Source: Cellulomonas sp. 73-92
GTDB lineage: Bacteria; Actinomycetota; Actinomycetes; Actinomycetales; Cellulomonadaceae
Length of the DNA stretch: 64,000 nucleotides
Reading direction: 5' to 3'
NCBI RefSeq assembly: GCF_001898175.1
Contig: NZ_MKTH01000013.1
Span: 293,795-357,794 of the forward strand
Numbering within the stretch: the stretch's first letter is position 1; every line of letters starts with the position of its first letter. Shown here piece by piece: positions 25,046 to 33,636 of this stretch. The notes beneath the pieces were generated by a model that did not search any database, was not told the DNA's origin, and saw only the letters and a program-made list of their open reading frames with translations. Both the position numbers and the translations under genes were made by a program.

Positions 25046-26040
25046 GCATCGGACCGAACGACCCGCAGGCCGGCGCCGAGCACACCGACCAGCACCTCGG
25101 CGCCGAGGAGTACCTCACGCAGGACTCCGTCGAGGAGGAGTTCCTCCCCGACGGCGGCGTCGCGCAGGTCGCCGTCGACCTGGCGGACGTCGATCCCGTG
25201 CTGGCCGACCCGGAGGCGGTGGCCCAGCTCGTCGCCCCGGACCGGCGGATCCGCACGGAGGTCGGCGCGGCGCTGCTCCGGATGGAGGCCGTCACCATGC
25301 GGTTCGGCGGCCTCGTCGCCCTGGACGGGGTGTCGTTCGAGATCCGCCGCGGTGAGATCCTCGGCCTCATCGGACCCAACGGCGCGGGCAAGACGACGTG
25401 CTTCAACGCGATGACCGGCGTCTACCGGCCGACGAGCGGTCAGGTGGTCTTCGACGGCCGGCCCCTCGGCGCGATCAAGCGGAACCAGATCACGCGCCTG
25501 GGCATCGCCCGCACGTTCCAGAACATCCGGCTGTTCTCCGACATGACCGCCCTGGAGAACGTCGTCGTCGGCACCGACGCGCGGCACCGCACCTCGGTGC
25601 CGGGCGCCCTGTTCCGCAGCCGCCGGCACCGGACCGAGGAGCAGGACGCCCTCGAGCGCGGCATGGCCCTGCTGGAGTTCGTCGGCATCGGCCGCCGGGC
25701 CACCCAGAAGGCGCGCAACCTGCCCTACGGCGACCAGCGCCGCCTGGAGATCGCCCGGGCCCTGGCCACCGAGCCGAAGCTGCTCTGCCTCGACGAGCCC
25801 GCCGCCGGCTTCAACCCGACGGAGAAGGCCGAGCTGCAGGACCTCATCCGCAAGATCCGCGACGACGGGTACACCGTGCTGCTCATCGAGCACGACATGC
25901 GCCTGGTCATGGGCGTGACGGACCGGGTGGTCGTCCTCGAGTTCGGCCGCAAGATCGCCGACGGCGTGCCGGCCGAGGTCTCCTCCGACCCGGCCGTCAT
26001 CGCCGCCTACCTGGGGGTGCCCGACGATGCCACTGCTTGA
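25042..26040 (+). CDS. livG: Branched-chain amino acid ABC transporter ATPase LivG, with N-terminal extension
   Basis: 332-aa ATPase. The ABC domain begins at about residue 75 and has Walker A GPNGAGKTT, Q-loop RTFQNIRLF, signature YGDQRRLEIARAL (the LSGGQ equivalent in LivG), Walker B LLCLDEPAAGFN and the switch His in LIEHDMRLVM. Typical LivG proteins are 250-290 residues. Here about 70 acidic residues (DSVEEEFLPDGG, DLADVDPVLADPEAV) precede the domain; they have no known counterpart in the family that I can name. The ATG overlaps the livM stop. Confidence 0.9.
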   Translation: MSIGPNDPQAGAEHTDQHLGAEEYLTQDSVEEEFLPDGGVAQVAVDLADVDPVLADPEAVAQLVAPDRRIRTEVGAALLRMEAVTMRFGGLVALDGVSFEIRRGEILGLIGPNGAGKTTCFNAMTGVYRPTSGQVVFDGRPLGAIKRNQITRLGIARTFQNIRLFSDMTALENVVVGTDARHRTSVPGALFRSRRHRTEEQDALERGMALLEFVGIGRRATQKARNLPYGDQRRLEIARALATEPKLLCLDEPAAGFNPTEKAELQDLIRKIRDDGYTVLLIEHDMRLVMGVTDRVVVLEFGRKIADGVPAEVSSDPAVIAAYLGVPDDATA

Positions 26041-26746
26041 GCTCAAGGACCTCACGGTCTCGTACGGGCGCATCGAGGCCGTGCGCGGCATCTCGCTCAC
26101 CGTGGAGGAGGGCGAGCTCGTCACGCTCATCGGCGCCAACGGCGCGGGCAAGACGACGACGATGCGCGCGATCTCCGGGATCCGGCCGCTGTCCCGCGGC
26201 TCGGTGTGGTTCGACGGCCGCGACATCTCCCGCATGAAGGCGCACGAGCGTGTGCTCGCCGGCATCGTCCAGGCGCCCGAGGGGCGCGGCGTGTTCCCCG
26301 GGATGACCGTCCTGGAGAACCTCGAGATGGGCGCGTACGCGCGGACCTTCAAGACGAGGGCCGAGCACGACGAGACGCTTGCCGCCGTGTACGCGCTGTT
26401 CCCGCGCCTGCAGGAGCGCCGCACCCAGGTGGGCGGCACCCTGTCCGGCGGCGAGCAGCAGATGCTCGCCATCGGCCGGGCCCTCATGGCCCGGCCCCGG
26501 CTGCTCCTGCTCGACGAGCCCTCGATGGGCCTGGCGCCGATGATGATCCAGACGATCTTCCGCACCGTCACCGAGATCAACTCGACCGGTACCACGATCT
26601 TGCTCGTCGAGCAGAACGCCCAGCAGGCCCTGTCCCGCTCCGACCGCGCCTACATCCTCGAGACCGGCGAGGTGGTGTCGACGGGTCCGGGCAAGGAGCT
26701 GCTGGCTGATCCCGCGGTCAAGCAGGCCTACCTGGGTGTCGCCTGA
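26027..26746 (+). CDS. livF: Branched-chain amino acid ABC transporter ATPase LivF
   Basis: 239-aa ATPase partner of LivG. It has Walker A GANGAGKTT, Q-loop VQAPEGRGVF, signature LSGGEQQMLAIGRALM, Walker B LLLLDEPSMGLAP and switch His replaced by the LivF-typical LVEQNAQQAL. The start overlaps livG by 14 bp. It is the last gene of the liv operon, ahead of a long palindrome. Confidence 0.92.
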   Translation: MPLLELKDLTVSYGRIEAVRGISLTVEEGELVTLIGANGAGKTTTMRAISGIRPLSRGSVWFDGRDISRMKAHERVLAGIVQAPEGRGVFPGMTVLENLEMGAYARTFKTRAEHDETLAAVYALFPRLQERRTQVGGTLSGGEQQMLAIGRALMARPRLLLLDEPSMGLAPMMIQTIFRTVTEINSTGTTILLVEQNAQQALSRSDRAYILETGEVVSTGPGKELLADPAVKQAYLGVA

Positions 26747-26765
26747 CCCCCGTCGCACCCCACCC

Positions 26766-26820
26766 TTCACTTTCCTGAAGATCGAGTCGCGATTCGCGAC
26801 CGATCCTTCAGGAAAGTGAA
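26766..26820. terminator. 55-bp near-continuous palindrome between livF and rplI
   Basis: Outer arms TTCACTTTCCTGAAG (26766-26780) and CTTCAGGAAAGTGAA (26806-26820) are perfectly complementary. ATCG/CGAT and GTCGCGA/TCGCGAC continue the pairing inside. It is notably AT-richer than its surroundings and lies between convergent genes, so it probably ends livF transcripts and may act in both directions. Confidence 0.6.
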
Positions 26821-26837
26821 CAAGGGGGTGGACGTGA

Positions 26838-26873
26838 GAGAGGGGCCCGAGCCGGGTGGCTCGGGCCCCTCTC
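26838..26873 (-). terminator. Hairpin downstream of rplI
   Basis: GAGAGGGGCCCGAGCC (26838-26853) and GGCTCGGGCCCCTCTC (26858-26873) form a perfect 16-bp stem with a four-base loop, 12 bases beyond the rplI stop. The T-tract is weak, as usual in high-GC actinobacteria. Confidence 0.75.
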
Positions 26874-26884
26874 GTCCAGCGGTG

Positions 26885-27334
26885 TCAGGCCGCGACGACC
26901 TTGACGGTCACCTTCGCGGACACCTCCGGGTGCAGCCGCACCTGGACGGTGTAGTCGCCGACCGCCTTGATCGCCTGGGCGACCTCGATGCGACGCTTGT
27001 CGATCGTCGGGGCGCCGGCCGCGGCGACGGCCGCGGCGATCTCGGTGCTGGTCACCGCGCCGAACAGGCGGCCCGAGGCGCCGGCCTTCGCCGACACGAC
27101 CACCGTCTTGGCCTGCAGCGCGTCACGCGTCGCCTTGGCCTCGTCCAGCGTGGCGATCTCGCGCGCCTTGCGGGCCTTGCGGATCGCGGTGACGTCCTTC
27201 TCGGCGCCCTTGGTCCACGGCATCGCCAGGTTGCGCGGCAGGAGGTAGTTGCGGGCGTACCCGTCCTTGACCTCGACCACGTCACCCGCGGCGCCCAGAC
27301 CGGTCACCTCGTGGGTCAGGATGATCTTCGCCAT
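26885..27334 (-). CDS. rplI: Ribosomal protein bL9
   Basis: 149-aa large-subunit protein. The N-terminal RNA-binding domain [33 protein letters not shown] is nearly textbook, with the long connecting helix following (KKAR...[12 protein letters not shown]) and the C-terminal domain [11 protein letters not shown]. It is the last gene of the rpsF-ssb-rpsR-rplI operon and 14 bp behind rpsR. Confidence 0.97.
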   Translation of the reverse strand: MAKIILTHEVTGLGAAGDVVEVKDGYARNYLLPRNLAMPWTKGAEKDVTAIRKARKAREIATLDEAKATRDALQAKTVVVSAKAGASGRLFGAVTSTEIAAAVAAAGAPTIDKRRIEVAQAIKAVGDYTVQVRLHPEVSAKVTVKVVAA

Positions 27335-27348
27335 GTCGGTGTCCTTCC

Positions 27349-27585
27349 TCAGCGCGCCGACGACGAGTACGGCAGCAGGGCCATCTCGCGGGCGTTCTTC
27401 ACGGCGCGGGCGATCGCCCGCTGCTCCTGGACGGACACCCCGGTCACCCGGCGCGCGCGGATCTTGCCGCGGTCCGAGATGAACTTGCGCAGCAGCGCGG
27501 TGTCCTTGTAGTCGATGACGTCGATCTTCGACGTCTTGAGCGGGTTGCTCTTCTTCTTCGGCTTGCGAACGACGGGCTTGGCCAT
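27349..27585 (-). CDS. rpsR: Ribosomal protein bS18
   Basis: 78-aa small-subunit protein that binds bS6 at the platform. Conserved parts are [45 protein letters not shown] and MALLPY. No zinc-binding cysteines are present, so it is the non-zinc form. A ribosome site, GAGGAGCACCACG, precedes the start. Confidence 0.97.
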   Translation of the reverse strand: MAKPVVRKPKKKSNPLKTSKIDVIDYKDTALLRKFISDRGKIRARRVTGVSVQEQRAIARAVKNAREMALLPYSSSAR

Positions 27586-27610
27586 CGTGGTGCTCCTCAG
27601 GATCTAGGAG

Positions 27611-27629
27611 CCCCGGGGGTCACCCGGGG
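27611..27629 (-). other. Small hairpin between ssb and rpsR
   Basis: CCCCGGG (27611-27617) can pair with CCCGGGG (27623-27629) in the ssb-rpsR spacer. It may modulate the ratio of Ssb to bS18. Confidence 0.4.
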
Positions 27630-27651
27630 ATGGGACTGGAAAAGGGATCTG

Positions 27652-28161
27652 TCAGAACGGCGGTTCGTCGGAGTAGCCGCCCGACGAGCCGCCGGAGGGC
27701 GTGGCCCACGGGTCGTCGACCGGGCCCGAGGAGGCAGACGAGCCGGAGCCGCCGCCGAAGCCGCCGCCGCCGAAGCCGCCGCCGCCACCGCCCGACCGCT
27801 GGGTCCGGGTGACCTTGGCCGTGGCGTAGCGCAGCGACGGGCCGACCTCGTCGACCTGTACCTCGAACACCGTGCGGTTCTGGCCCTCGCGGTCCTGGTA
27901 GGACCGGGAGACCAGGCGGCCGGTGACGATGACGCGGGTGCCCTTGGTGAGCGACTCGGCGACCGACTCGGCCGCCTCCCGCCAGATCGAGCAGCGGAGG
28001 AACAGGGTCTCCCCGTCCTTCCACTCGTTGCTCTGGCGGTCGAAGGTGCGCGGGGTCGACGCGACGGTGAAGTTCGCCACGGCCGCCCCGGACGGGGTGA
28101 AGCGCAGCTCCGGGTCCGCCGTCAGGTTCCCGATCACCGTGATCTGGGTCTCACCAGCCAT
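27652..28161 (-). CDS. ssb: Single-stranded DNA-binding protein
   Basis: 169-aa tetrameric SSB. The OB fold fills residues 1-115 ([29 protein letters not shown]...). A glycine-rich linker, about 115-150 ([14 protein letters not shown]), leads to the acidic tip DEPPF that recruits replication and repair proteins. It lies in the usual position between rpsF and rpsR. Confidence 0.97.
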   Translation of the reverse strand: MAGETQITVIGNLTADPELRFTPSGAAVANFTVASTPRTFDRQSNEWKDGETLFLRCSIWREAAESVAESLTKGTRVIVTGRLVSRSYQDREGQNRTVFEVQVDEVGPSLRYATAKVTRTQRSGGGGGGFGGGGFGGGSGSSASSGPVDDPWATPSGGSSGGYSDEPPF

Positions 28162-28219
28162 GCCAGCTCCTCACAGTTCGTCGACGTAGGTCGCGCACGC
28201 TAGCGGCGTGCGCCCACAC

Positions 28220-28513
28220 TCAGGAGTCGGTGCGTAGCACCTTGGTCCGCAGGACGACCTCGTTGAGGCCGAGCTGACGGTCGAGCTCCTTGGCGGTGGC
28301 CGGCTCGGCGGTGAAGTTGACCACGGCGTAGATGCCCTCGGCCTTCTTCTTGATGTCGTAGGCCAGGCGCCGACGACCCCAGATGTCGACCTTGTCGACA
28401 GACCCGCCGTCGCTCTTCACGACGGTGAGGTACTTGTCGAGGGACGGGGCGACCGTCCGCTCCTCGATCTCGGGGTCGAGGATGATCATGATCTCGTACT
28501 GACGCAGGCTCAT
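28220..28513 (-). CDS. rpsF: Ribosomal protein bS6
   Basis: 97-aa small-subunit protein, first gene of the operon. It starts [20 protein letters not shown] and has the family segment [29 protein letters not shown] 28513 is supported by GAGGAGGT four bases upstream; the upstream GTG at 28519 lies inside that site. The C-terminus lacks the acidic tail that some species glutamylate. Confidence 0.97.
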   Translation of the reverse strand: MSLRQYEIMIILDPEIEERTVAPSLDKYLTVVKSDGGSVDKVDIWGRRRLAYDIKKKAEGIYAVVNFTAEPATAKELDRQLGLNEVVLRTKVLRTDS

Positions 28514-28657
28514 ACCCACCTCCTCTGGTCTTCGCGGTCACGGTCGGTCCGTGACAGGAGGGTTGTGTGCGTCTGCCGCGCAGGCCTCGTCGTCCGACGA
28601 GCGCACACGGCAACGGCTCAGGATAGCGGCCCGGCGGACCGCCTCCCAATCCGGGTC

Positions 28658-28687
28658 CTTGCTTCGCCTTGCTTCGCCTTACTTCGT
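28658..28687. repeat. 10-bp tandem repeat at the end of the PBP gene
   Basis: CTTGCTTCGC is repeated at 28658-28667 and 28668-28677, with a third degenerate copy overlapping the penicillin-binding protein stop codon. Confidence 0.5.
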
Positions 28688-31180
28688 CGGCGAGGGCGTC
28701 GGCGTCTGCGTCGCGGGGGGCTGCGTGGGTGGCGGGCTCGGCGTCTGCGTCGGGGGTGGCCCGGACGAGACGACGAGGGTCACGGTCGAGCCCGGCGCCA
28801 CCAGCGTGCCCGGCACCGGGTCGACGCTGATGACGCGGCCCGTCGGCACGGTGGCGGACGGCTGGTTCGTCACCGCCGGCTGCAGGCCGGCCCCGATCAG
28901 CGTGGCCTTGGCGTCGTCCTCGAGCGTGCCGGGCGGGATGATCGGCACCGCGACCTGGGTCGGCGCCTGGGTCGGCGTCGCGGTCGGCGTCGCCGTGTCC
29001 GTCGGCGCGGCGGTGGCGGTGGCGGTCGGCGTCGGCGGGCTGCCGATCCACGCCGGGGGCGGGAAGGACGTCGTGGCCTGCCACGCCGGCATCGCCAGGA
29101 CCGGCTTCATGTAATCGGCCCAGAGCTTGGCCGGCCAGGTGCCACCGGTGACCTGGGACTTCGTGCCGAACGGCGTGATGCTGTCGAGGGAGGTGCCGTC
29201 GGCACCGTTCTGGAACATCGCGACCGCGGTGACGATCTTCGGCGTGAAGCCGACGAACCACGCGCTCTTGTTGTCCTCCGACGTGCCGGTCTTGCCGGCG
29301 ATCGGCACGCCGAGCGGCTTGATGTACGCGTGCGCCGTGCCGATCGACATCTGCACCGGCTGCTGCATCGCGTAGGTGGTGTCGGCGATGACGTCGGCGG
29401 CGAACACCCTCTTGGGGCTGGGCTTCGCGCTGTACGCCACGCTCCCGTCGGGGTTGAGCACCTTGGCGACGATGTGCGGCGCCACGTACAGGCCGCCGGA
29501 GGCGATCGTCGCGTAGCCGGAGGCCTGGTCGAGGACGTGGACCTCGCCGGTACCCAGCACGTTGGACGGGACCGCCGGCTGCGGGATGGTGACCCCCGCG
29601 CGCGCCGCGACGTCCTTGGCCTTGTCCGGGCCGACCTTGAGGTTGAGCTGCGCGTACACCGTGTTGACGGAACCGGCGGTCGCGGTCGGCAGGTCGATGT
29701 TGCCGAACTGCTCGTTGCCGAAGTTCGTCACCGCCTTGTTCGTCGAGTCCCAGCCCGGGAGCGTCTGCGGGCTGCGGCCGTTGAACGTCGTCTTCAGCCC
29801 GATGCCCTGCTCGAGGGCGGCGATGAGCGTGTACGGCTTGAACGTCGACCCGGGCTGGATCTTCTCGAAGGTCACCGTGTTGCGGGCGTCCTTGAGGTAG
29901 TCCGGACCGCCGTAGAGGGAGACGATCCCCCCGGTCGCGGGGTCGATCGAGGTGACGCCCACGCGCAGCAGGGGGCTCGGCTTGGCGCCGGCGAGCTTCC
30001 CGCTGGTCAGGTCGTCGACCGCGCGCACGGCCTCCTTCTGCACCGCCTCGTCGACCGTCGTGACGATGGTGTAGCCGCCGCGGTTGATGTCGTCCCGCGA
30101 CAGGCCCGCGTCCGCCTGGAGCTCGTCGGTCACCATCTGCAGCAGGTAGCCGTTGGTGCCCTGGAACGTGTTGCTCGGCGTGTAGGGGATCGTCGCCGGG
30201 AACGTCAGCGTGGCGCGGGTGGCCTGGTCGAGGTAGCCGTACTTGACCATCGCGTCGAGCACGAGGTTCCAGCGCGCCTGCGCCTTGTCCGGCGCCGTGG
30301 CCGGGTCCCACGAGTTCGGCGACGGCGTGATCCCCACGAGCAGCGCGGTCTGCGCGACCGTCATGTCCTTCGCGTCGACGCCGAAGTACGCCTGCGCGGC
30401 GGCCTGCGCGCCGTAGGAGTCACGGCCCAGGTAGATGGTGTTGAGGTAGCGGTCGAGGATCTCGTCCTTCGACACGGTCTTGGAGATCTTCAGCGCCAGC
30501 ATCGCCTCGCGGAGCTTGCCCACGTAGTTCGTCGTCGTCCGGCCGATGAGGTAGTTCTTCACGTACTGCTGCGTCAGGGTCGACGCCCCCTGCTGGGACC
30601 CGCCCGTCACGTTGTTGAGCAGCGCCCGGGCCATGCCCTTGAGGTCGATGCCGGAGTTCTCGTAGAAGGTGTGGTCCTCCATGGCCACCAGGCCCTCGCC
30701 CATGGACTTCGGGATGGTGCCCTTGGGGACGATCTCGCGCTTCATCTGCGCGAACTGGCCCATCTGCGTGCCGCGAGCGCCGCTCGCCTGGTCCGCGAAG
30801 TACACGGTCGACGTCTGGTACTGCACCGCGGCGTTCGGGGGCGGCACCTTGAGGAACCAGTACATGCCGAACAGGGCGCCGAGCGCGAGGAAGGCGATCC
30901 CGAGCATCCCGCCGAGGAGGAACCGCCACGACGGCAGCCACCGGCGCGGGCCCGTGTAGCCCTGGCGCGGGTAGTCGATGAGGCGGCGCTTGCCGCCCGG
31001 GCCGCGTCCGTTCGTCGCGCGCCCCTTCGTCGTGCGCGGCCGCGACGACCGCGGCGCGGGGGTGCCACGCGTGCCGGCGGCGGCGCGGGTCGGGACCGGA
31101 CGTCCCGCACCGGCCTGGCCGCGGCCGGCGGACGACGAGGCCCGCCGCGGCGGCGTGGGATGCCCGCTGCTGCCTGACAC
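28679..31180 (-). CDS. Bifunctional penicillin-binding protein (transglycosylase/transpeptidase) with PASTA domain
   Basis: 833-aa class A PBP that polymerises and cross-links peptidoglycan outside the membrane. A basic, proline-rich cytoplasmic lead of about 85 residues precedes one membrane helix (FLLGGMLGIAFLALGALF). The GT51 domain has AMEDHTFYENSGIDLKGMAR and GASTLTQQYVKN. The transpeptidase has the active Ser in STFKPYT, SVN and KTGTSEDNKSAWF. One PASTA domain (VPIIPPGTLEDDAKATLIGAGL...) and a PTQ-rich tail follow. This is the PonA1-type enzyme commonly upstream of ribosomal rpsF. GTG start with GGAGG about ten bases upstream. Confidence 0.93.
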   Translation of the reverse strand: MSGSSGHPTPPRRASSSAGRGQAGAGRPVPTRAAAGTRGTPAPRSSRPRTTKGRATNGRGPGGKRRLIDYPRQGYTGPRRWLPSWRFLLGGMLGIAFLALGALFGMYWFLKVPPPNAAVQYQTSTVYFADQASGARGTQMGQFAQMKREIVPKGTIPKSMGEGLVAMEDHTFYENSGIDLKGMARALLNNVTGGSQQGASTLTQQYVKNYLIGRTTTNYVGKLREAMLALKISKTVSKDEILDRYLNTIYLGRDSYGAQAAAQAYFGVDAKDMTVAQTALLVGITPSPNSWDPATAPDKAQARWNLVLDAMVKYGYLDQATRATLTFPATIPYTPSNTFQGTNGYLLQMVTDELQADAGLSRDDINRGGYTIVTTVDEAVQKEAVRAVDDLTSGKLAGAKPSPLLRVGVTSIDPATGGIVSLYGGPDYLKDARNTVTFEKIQPGSTFKPYTLIAALEQGIGLKTTFNGRSPQTLPGWDSTNKAVTNFGNEQFGNIDLPTATAGSVNTVYAQLNLKVGPDKAKDVAARAGVTIPQPAVPSNVLGTGEVHVLDQASGYATIASGGLYVAPHIVAKVLNPDGSVAYSAKPSPKRVFAADVIADTTYAMQQPVQMSIGTAHAYIKPLGVPIAGKTGTSEDNKSAWFVGFTPKIVTAVAMFQNGADGTSLDSITPFGTKSQVTGGTWPAKLWADYMKPVLAMPAWQATTSFPPPAWIGSPPTPTATATAAPTDTATPTATPTQAPTQVAVPIIPPGTLEDDAKATLIGAGLQPAVTNQPSATVPTGRVISVDPVPGTLVAPGSTVTLVVSSGPPPTQTPSPPPTQPPATQTPTPSPTK

Positions 31181-31469
31181 GCGAAGAGACCTCCTGCGGA
31201 TGGGGGAGGGCGCGCCGACCGACGGGCGTGCGCGCCGCGCAGATCAGTATGGCCGAGCGATCTGGGCGGGCCCGCGAGCGACGCCGGGCCCCTTCGCACC
31301 TTCACATGATCGCTACTGCTCCGCCGCCGGTCGGTGGCGGAGCGACCACAGGTCGGCGGCGGGGCAGCGGCCTGCGGCATCGCCTGTCGGCTCCGCGGCG
31401 GGCGCGCCGCTGAACGGCGGGCTCACGCAGGAACTTGTGCTCGACACATCGGCCGGACATACTCCCTTG

Positions 31470-31488
31470 ATGTATCGATCTGATACAT
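31470..31488. promoter_or_regulatory. PadR-type operator upstream of the padR-ino1 operon
   Basis: ATGTATC (31470-31476) and GATACAT (31482-31488) form a perfect inverted repeat with five bases between, matching the ATGTAT/ATACAT-like sites bound by PadR dimers. It lies 25-43 bases before the PadR GTG, consistent with autorepression. Confidence 0.65.
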
Positions 31489-31512
31489 CGTCCGACGAAA
31501 AGGGGAGGTGCC

Positions 31513-32163
31513 GTGCGCGGTCGTTCCGACGTCCTCGAGCCGGCCATCCTCGGCCTGCTCGCCGGATCGCCCATGCACGGGTACGAGCTGCGCAAGCGGC
31601 TCAACCTCATGCTGGGGTCGTTCCGCGCGTTGTCGTACGGCTCGTTGTACCCGTGCCTGCGCGGGCTCGTCGAGCGCGGCTGGATCACCGGGGCGGAGTC
31701 GCCGACCACCGCCGACCGGGCGCTGGCCAGCCACCGCGCAAAGATCGTGTACCAGCTGACGGCGGACGGCAAGGAGCACCTCGCCGAGGTGCTGGCCTCG
31801 TCGGGCCCCGCCGCCTGGGAGGACGAGAACTTCGACGTGCGGTTCGCGCTCTTCGCGCAGACCGACGCCGAGACGCGGCTGCGCATCCTCGAGGGACGGC
31901 GCACCCGGCTGACGGAACGGCTGGAGAACATCCGGCAGTCCTTCACCCGCACCCGCGAGCGCATGGACGAGTACACCCTCGAGCTGCAGCGGCACGGCCT
32001 GGAGCAGGTCGAGCGTGAGGTGCTCTGGCTCGACGGTCTCATCGACAACGAGCGCGGCGTCGCCAGCGCTCGGAACCGCAGCGCCGGCCACCCGGCCGGT
32101 GCGACCCCCCACGCCGAGGACACGACCCCGGCGGGAACATCACCGGAGAAGGAGCGAGGATGA
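31513..32163 (+). CDS. PadR-family transcriptional regulator
   Basis: 216-aa regulator. The winged helix-turn-helix is [20 protein letters not shown]...[19 protein letters not shown], and a C-terminal coiled coil ([35 protein letters not shown]) makes the dimer. The final 35 residues are a Pro/Ala-rich tail. GTG has GGGGAGGT upstream. The stop overlaps the ino1 ATG by four bases, so the pair is co-translated. This PadR-ino1 order is common in actinobacteria, implying control of inositol synthesis. Confidence 0.92.
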   Translation: MRGRSDVLEPAILGLLAGSPMHGYELRKRLNLMLGSFRALSYGSLYPCLRGLVERGWITGAESPTTADRALASHRAKIVYQLTADGKEHLAEVLASSGPAAWEDENFDVRFALFAQTDAETRLRILEGRRTRLTERLENIRQSFTRTRERMDEYTLELQRHGLEQVEREVLWLDGLIDNERGVASARNRSAGHPAGATPHAEDTTPAGTSPEKERG

Positions 32164-33192
32164 CCGCCATCCGCGTGGCCATCGTCGGCGTGGGCAACTG
32201 TGCCTCGTCGCTGGTCCAGGGCGTTCAGTACTACAAGGACGCCGAGGCCGACAGCAAGGTGCCTGGCCTCATGCACGTGCAGTTCGGCCCGTACCACGTC
32301 CGTGACGTCGAGTTCGTCGCCGCATTCGACGTCGACGCGAAGAAGGTCGGGTTCGACCTCGCCGAGGCCATCAACGCCTCGGAGAACAACACCATCAAGA
32401 TCGCCGACGTGGCGCCGACCGGCGTCATCGTCCAGCGCGGCGTGACCAACGACGGCCTGGGCAAGTACTACAAGGAGACGATCGAGGAGTCCGACGCCGA
32501 GCCGGTCGACGTCGTCCAGACGCTCAAGGACCTCAAGGTCGACGTCCTCGTGTCGTACCTGCCGGTGGGCTCCGAGGTCGCCGACAAGTACTACGCGCAG
32601 TGCTGCATCGACGCCGGCGTCGCGATGGTCAACGCCCTTCCGGTGTTCATCGCGTCCGACCCCGAGTGGGCGGCGAAGTTCGAGGCGGCCGGTGTGCCGA
32701 TCGTCGGCGACGACATCAAGTCGCAGGTCGGCGCGACGATCACGCACCGCGTGCTCGCCCGCCTCTTCGAGGACCGCGGCGTCATCCTCGACCGGACCTA
32801 CCAGCTGAACGTCGGCGGCAACATGGACTTCAAGAACATGCTCGAGCGCGAGCGCCTGGAGTCCAAGAAGCTCTCGAAGACCCAGTCGGTCACGTCCAAC
32901 CTCACCGACGGCCCGCTGTCCGGCAAGAAGGCCGACCGCAACGTCCACATCGGCCCGTCCGACTACGTCGCGTGGCTCGACGACCGCAAGTGGGCGTACG
33001 TCCGCCTCGAGGAACTCGGCCGGCATCATCATCGACGCCATCCGCGCGGTGAAGATCGCCAAGGACCGGGGCATCGGCGGCGCGATCCTGTCGCCCTCGA
33101 CCTACCTGTTCAAGTCCCCGCCGGTGCAGATGGAGGACACGGCCGGGCGCGCTCGGCTCGAGTCCTTCATCCGCGGCGAGGTCGAGCGCTGA
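32160..33192 (+). pseudogene. ino1: Inositol-3-phosphate synthase, frameshifted by an apparent 62-nt deletion
   Basis: Ino1 isomerises glucose 6-phosphate to inositol 3-phosphate for mycothiol and phosphatidylinositol. Residues 1-284 are intact ([58 protein letters not shown]). After KWAYVRLE at 33010 the family normally continues with about 21 residues (GRAFGDVPLNLEYKLEVWDS-type) and then [23 protein letters not shown]. Here one base separates GAG from the AAC of NSAG, so 62 nt are missing and the frame shifts. The original frame runs out of register to 33200; the proper C-terminus ([13 protein letters not shown] to FIRGEVER) ends at 33192. Real mutation or assembly error cannot be told apart here. 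Confidence 0.85.
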
Positions 33193-33232
33193 CGCGCTGA
33201 CCCCACCCGCCCGCGGCGGCGGTACGCACCAC

Positions 33233-33266
33233 GAGGGGCCCGACGACTTCGGTCGCCGGGCCCCTC
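33233..33266 (+). terminator. Hairpin downstream of ino1
   Basis: GAGGGGCCCG (33233-33242) pairs with CGGGCCCCTC (33257-33266); inner CGAC/GTCG around a TTCG loop adds pairs. It starts 41 bases after the ino1 stop. Confidence 0.75.
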
Positions 33267-33293
33267 TGCCGTGTGCCGACTGGCGGCGACGTC

Positions 33294-33332
33294 GGGTGGA
33301 CTCCCATGCATCCCGCATCTGCACATCCACCC
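33294..33332. repeat. 39-bp palindromic repeat, copy 1
   Basis: Begins GGGTGGACTCCCATGC and ends TCCACCC. Its arms are complementary (GGGTGGA/TCCACCC). It is the most degenerate of three copies of equal length flanking the AbiEi-like gene, on its upstream side. Confidence 0.7.
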
Positions 33333-33342
33333 AACCCCCTCG

Positions 33343-33420
33343 GCGGGCCGCGCTGCGGCGTCAGCGGGGCCCCCGCCGGCAGGCCCGCGGTCGCGGGCCG
33401 CGCTGCGGCGTCAGCGGGGC
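33343..33420. repeat. Perfect 28-bp direct repeat, period 50 bp
   Basis: The segments 33343-33370 and 33393-33420 are identical (both start GCGGGCCGCGCTGCGGCG). They lie between palindromic copies 1 and 2 in a non-coding stretch. The whole gap 33193-33636 shows no gene beyond these repeats and the ino1 terminator. Confidence 0.8.
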
Positions 33421-33514
33421 GGCGGGCCCGCGCCGGCGGGCCCGCGGTGTCGCGGCGGTGGACCATGTCGAGGACGTCAGCACGCAGGCCCAGGTGGCTC
33501 GTATCCCTCCTGCC

Positions 33515-33553
33515 GGGTGGACTTCCATGCGACATACGCCTGCAAGTCCACCC
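33515..33553. repeat. 39-bp palindromic repeat, copy 2
   Basis: Starts GGGTGGACTTCCATGCG and ends CGCCTGCAAGTCCACCC. The arms GGGTGGACTT and AAGTCCACCC are perfectly complementary. It lies 84 bp upstream of the AbiEi-like start. Confidence 0.75.
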
Positions 33554-33636
33554 GCCAGCATCGGACACGGCCGTGCGCCCGGCGGGCTGTTGATGGCGCG
33601 GCGCGGCCGGCTTCGCGTTCCGGCACCGTTCACGCC

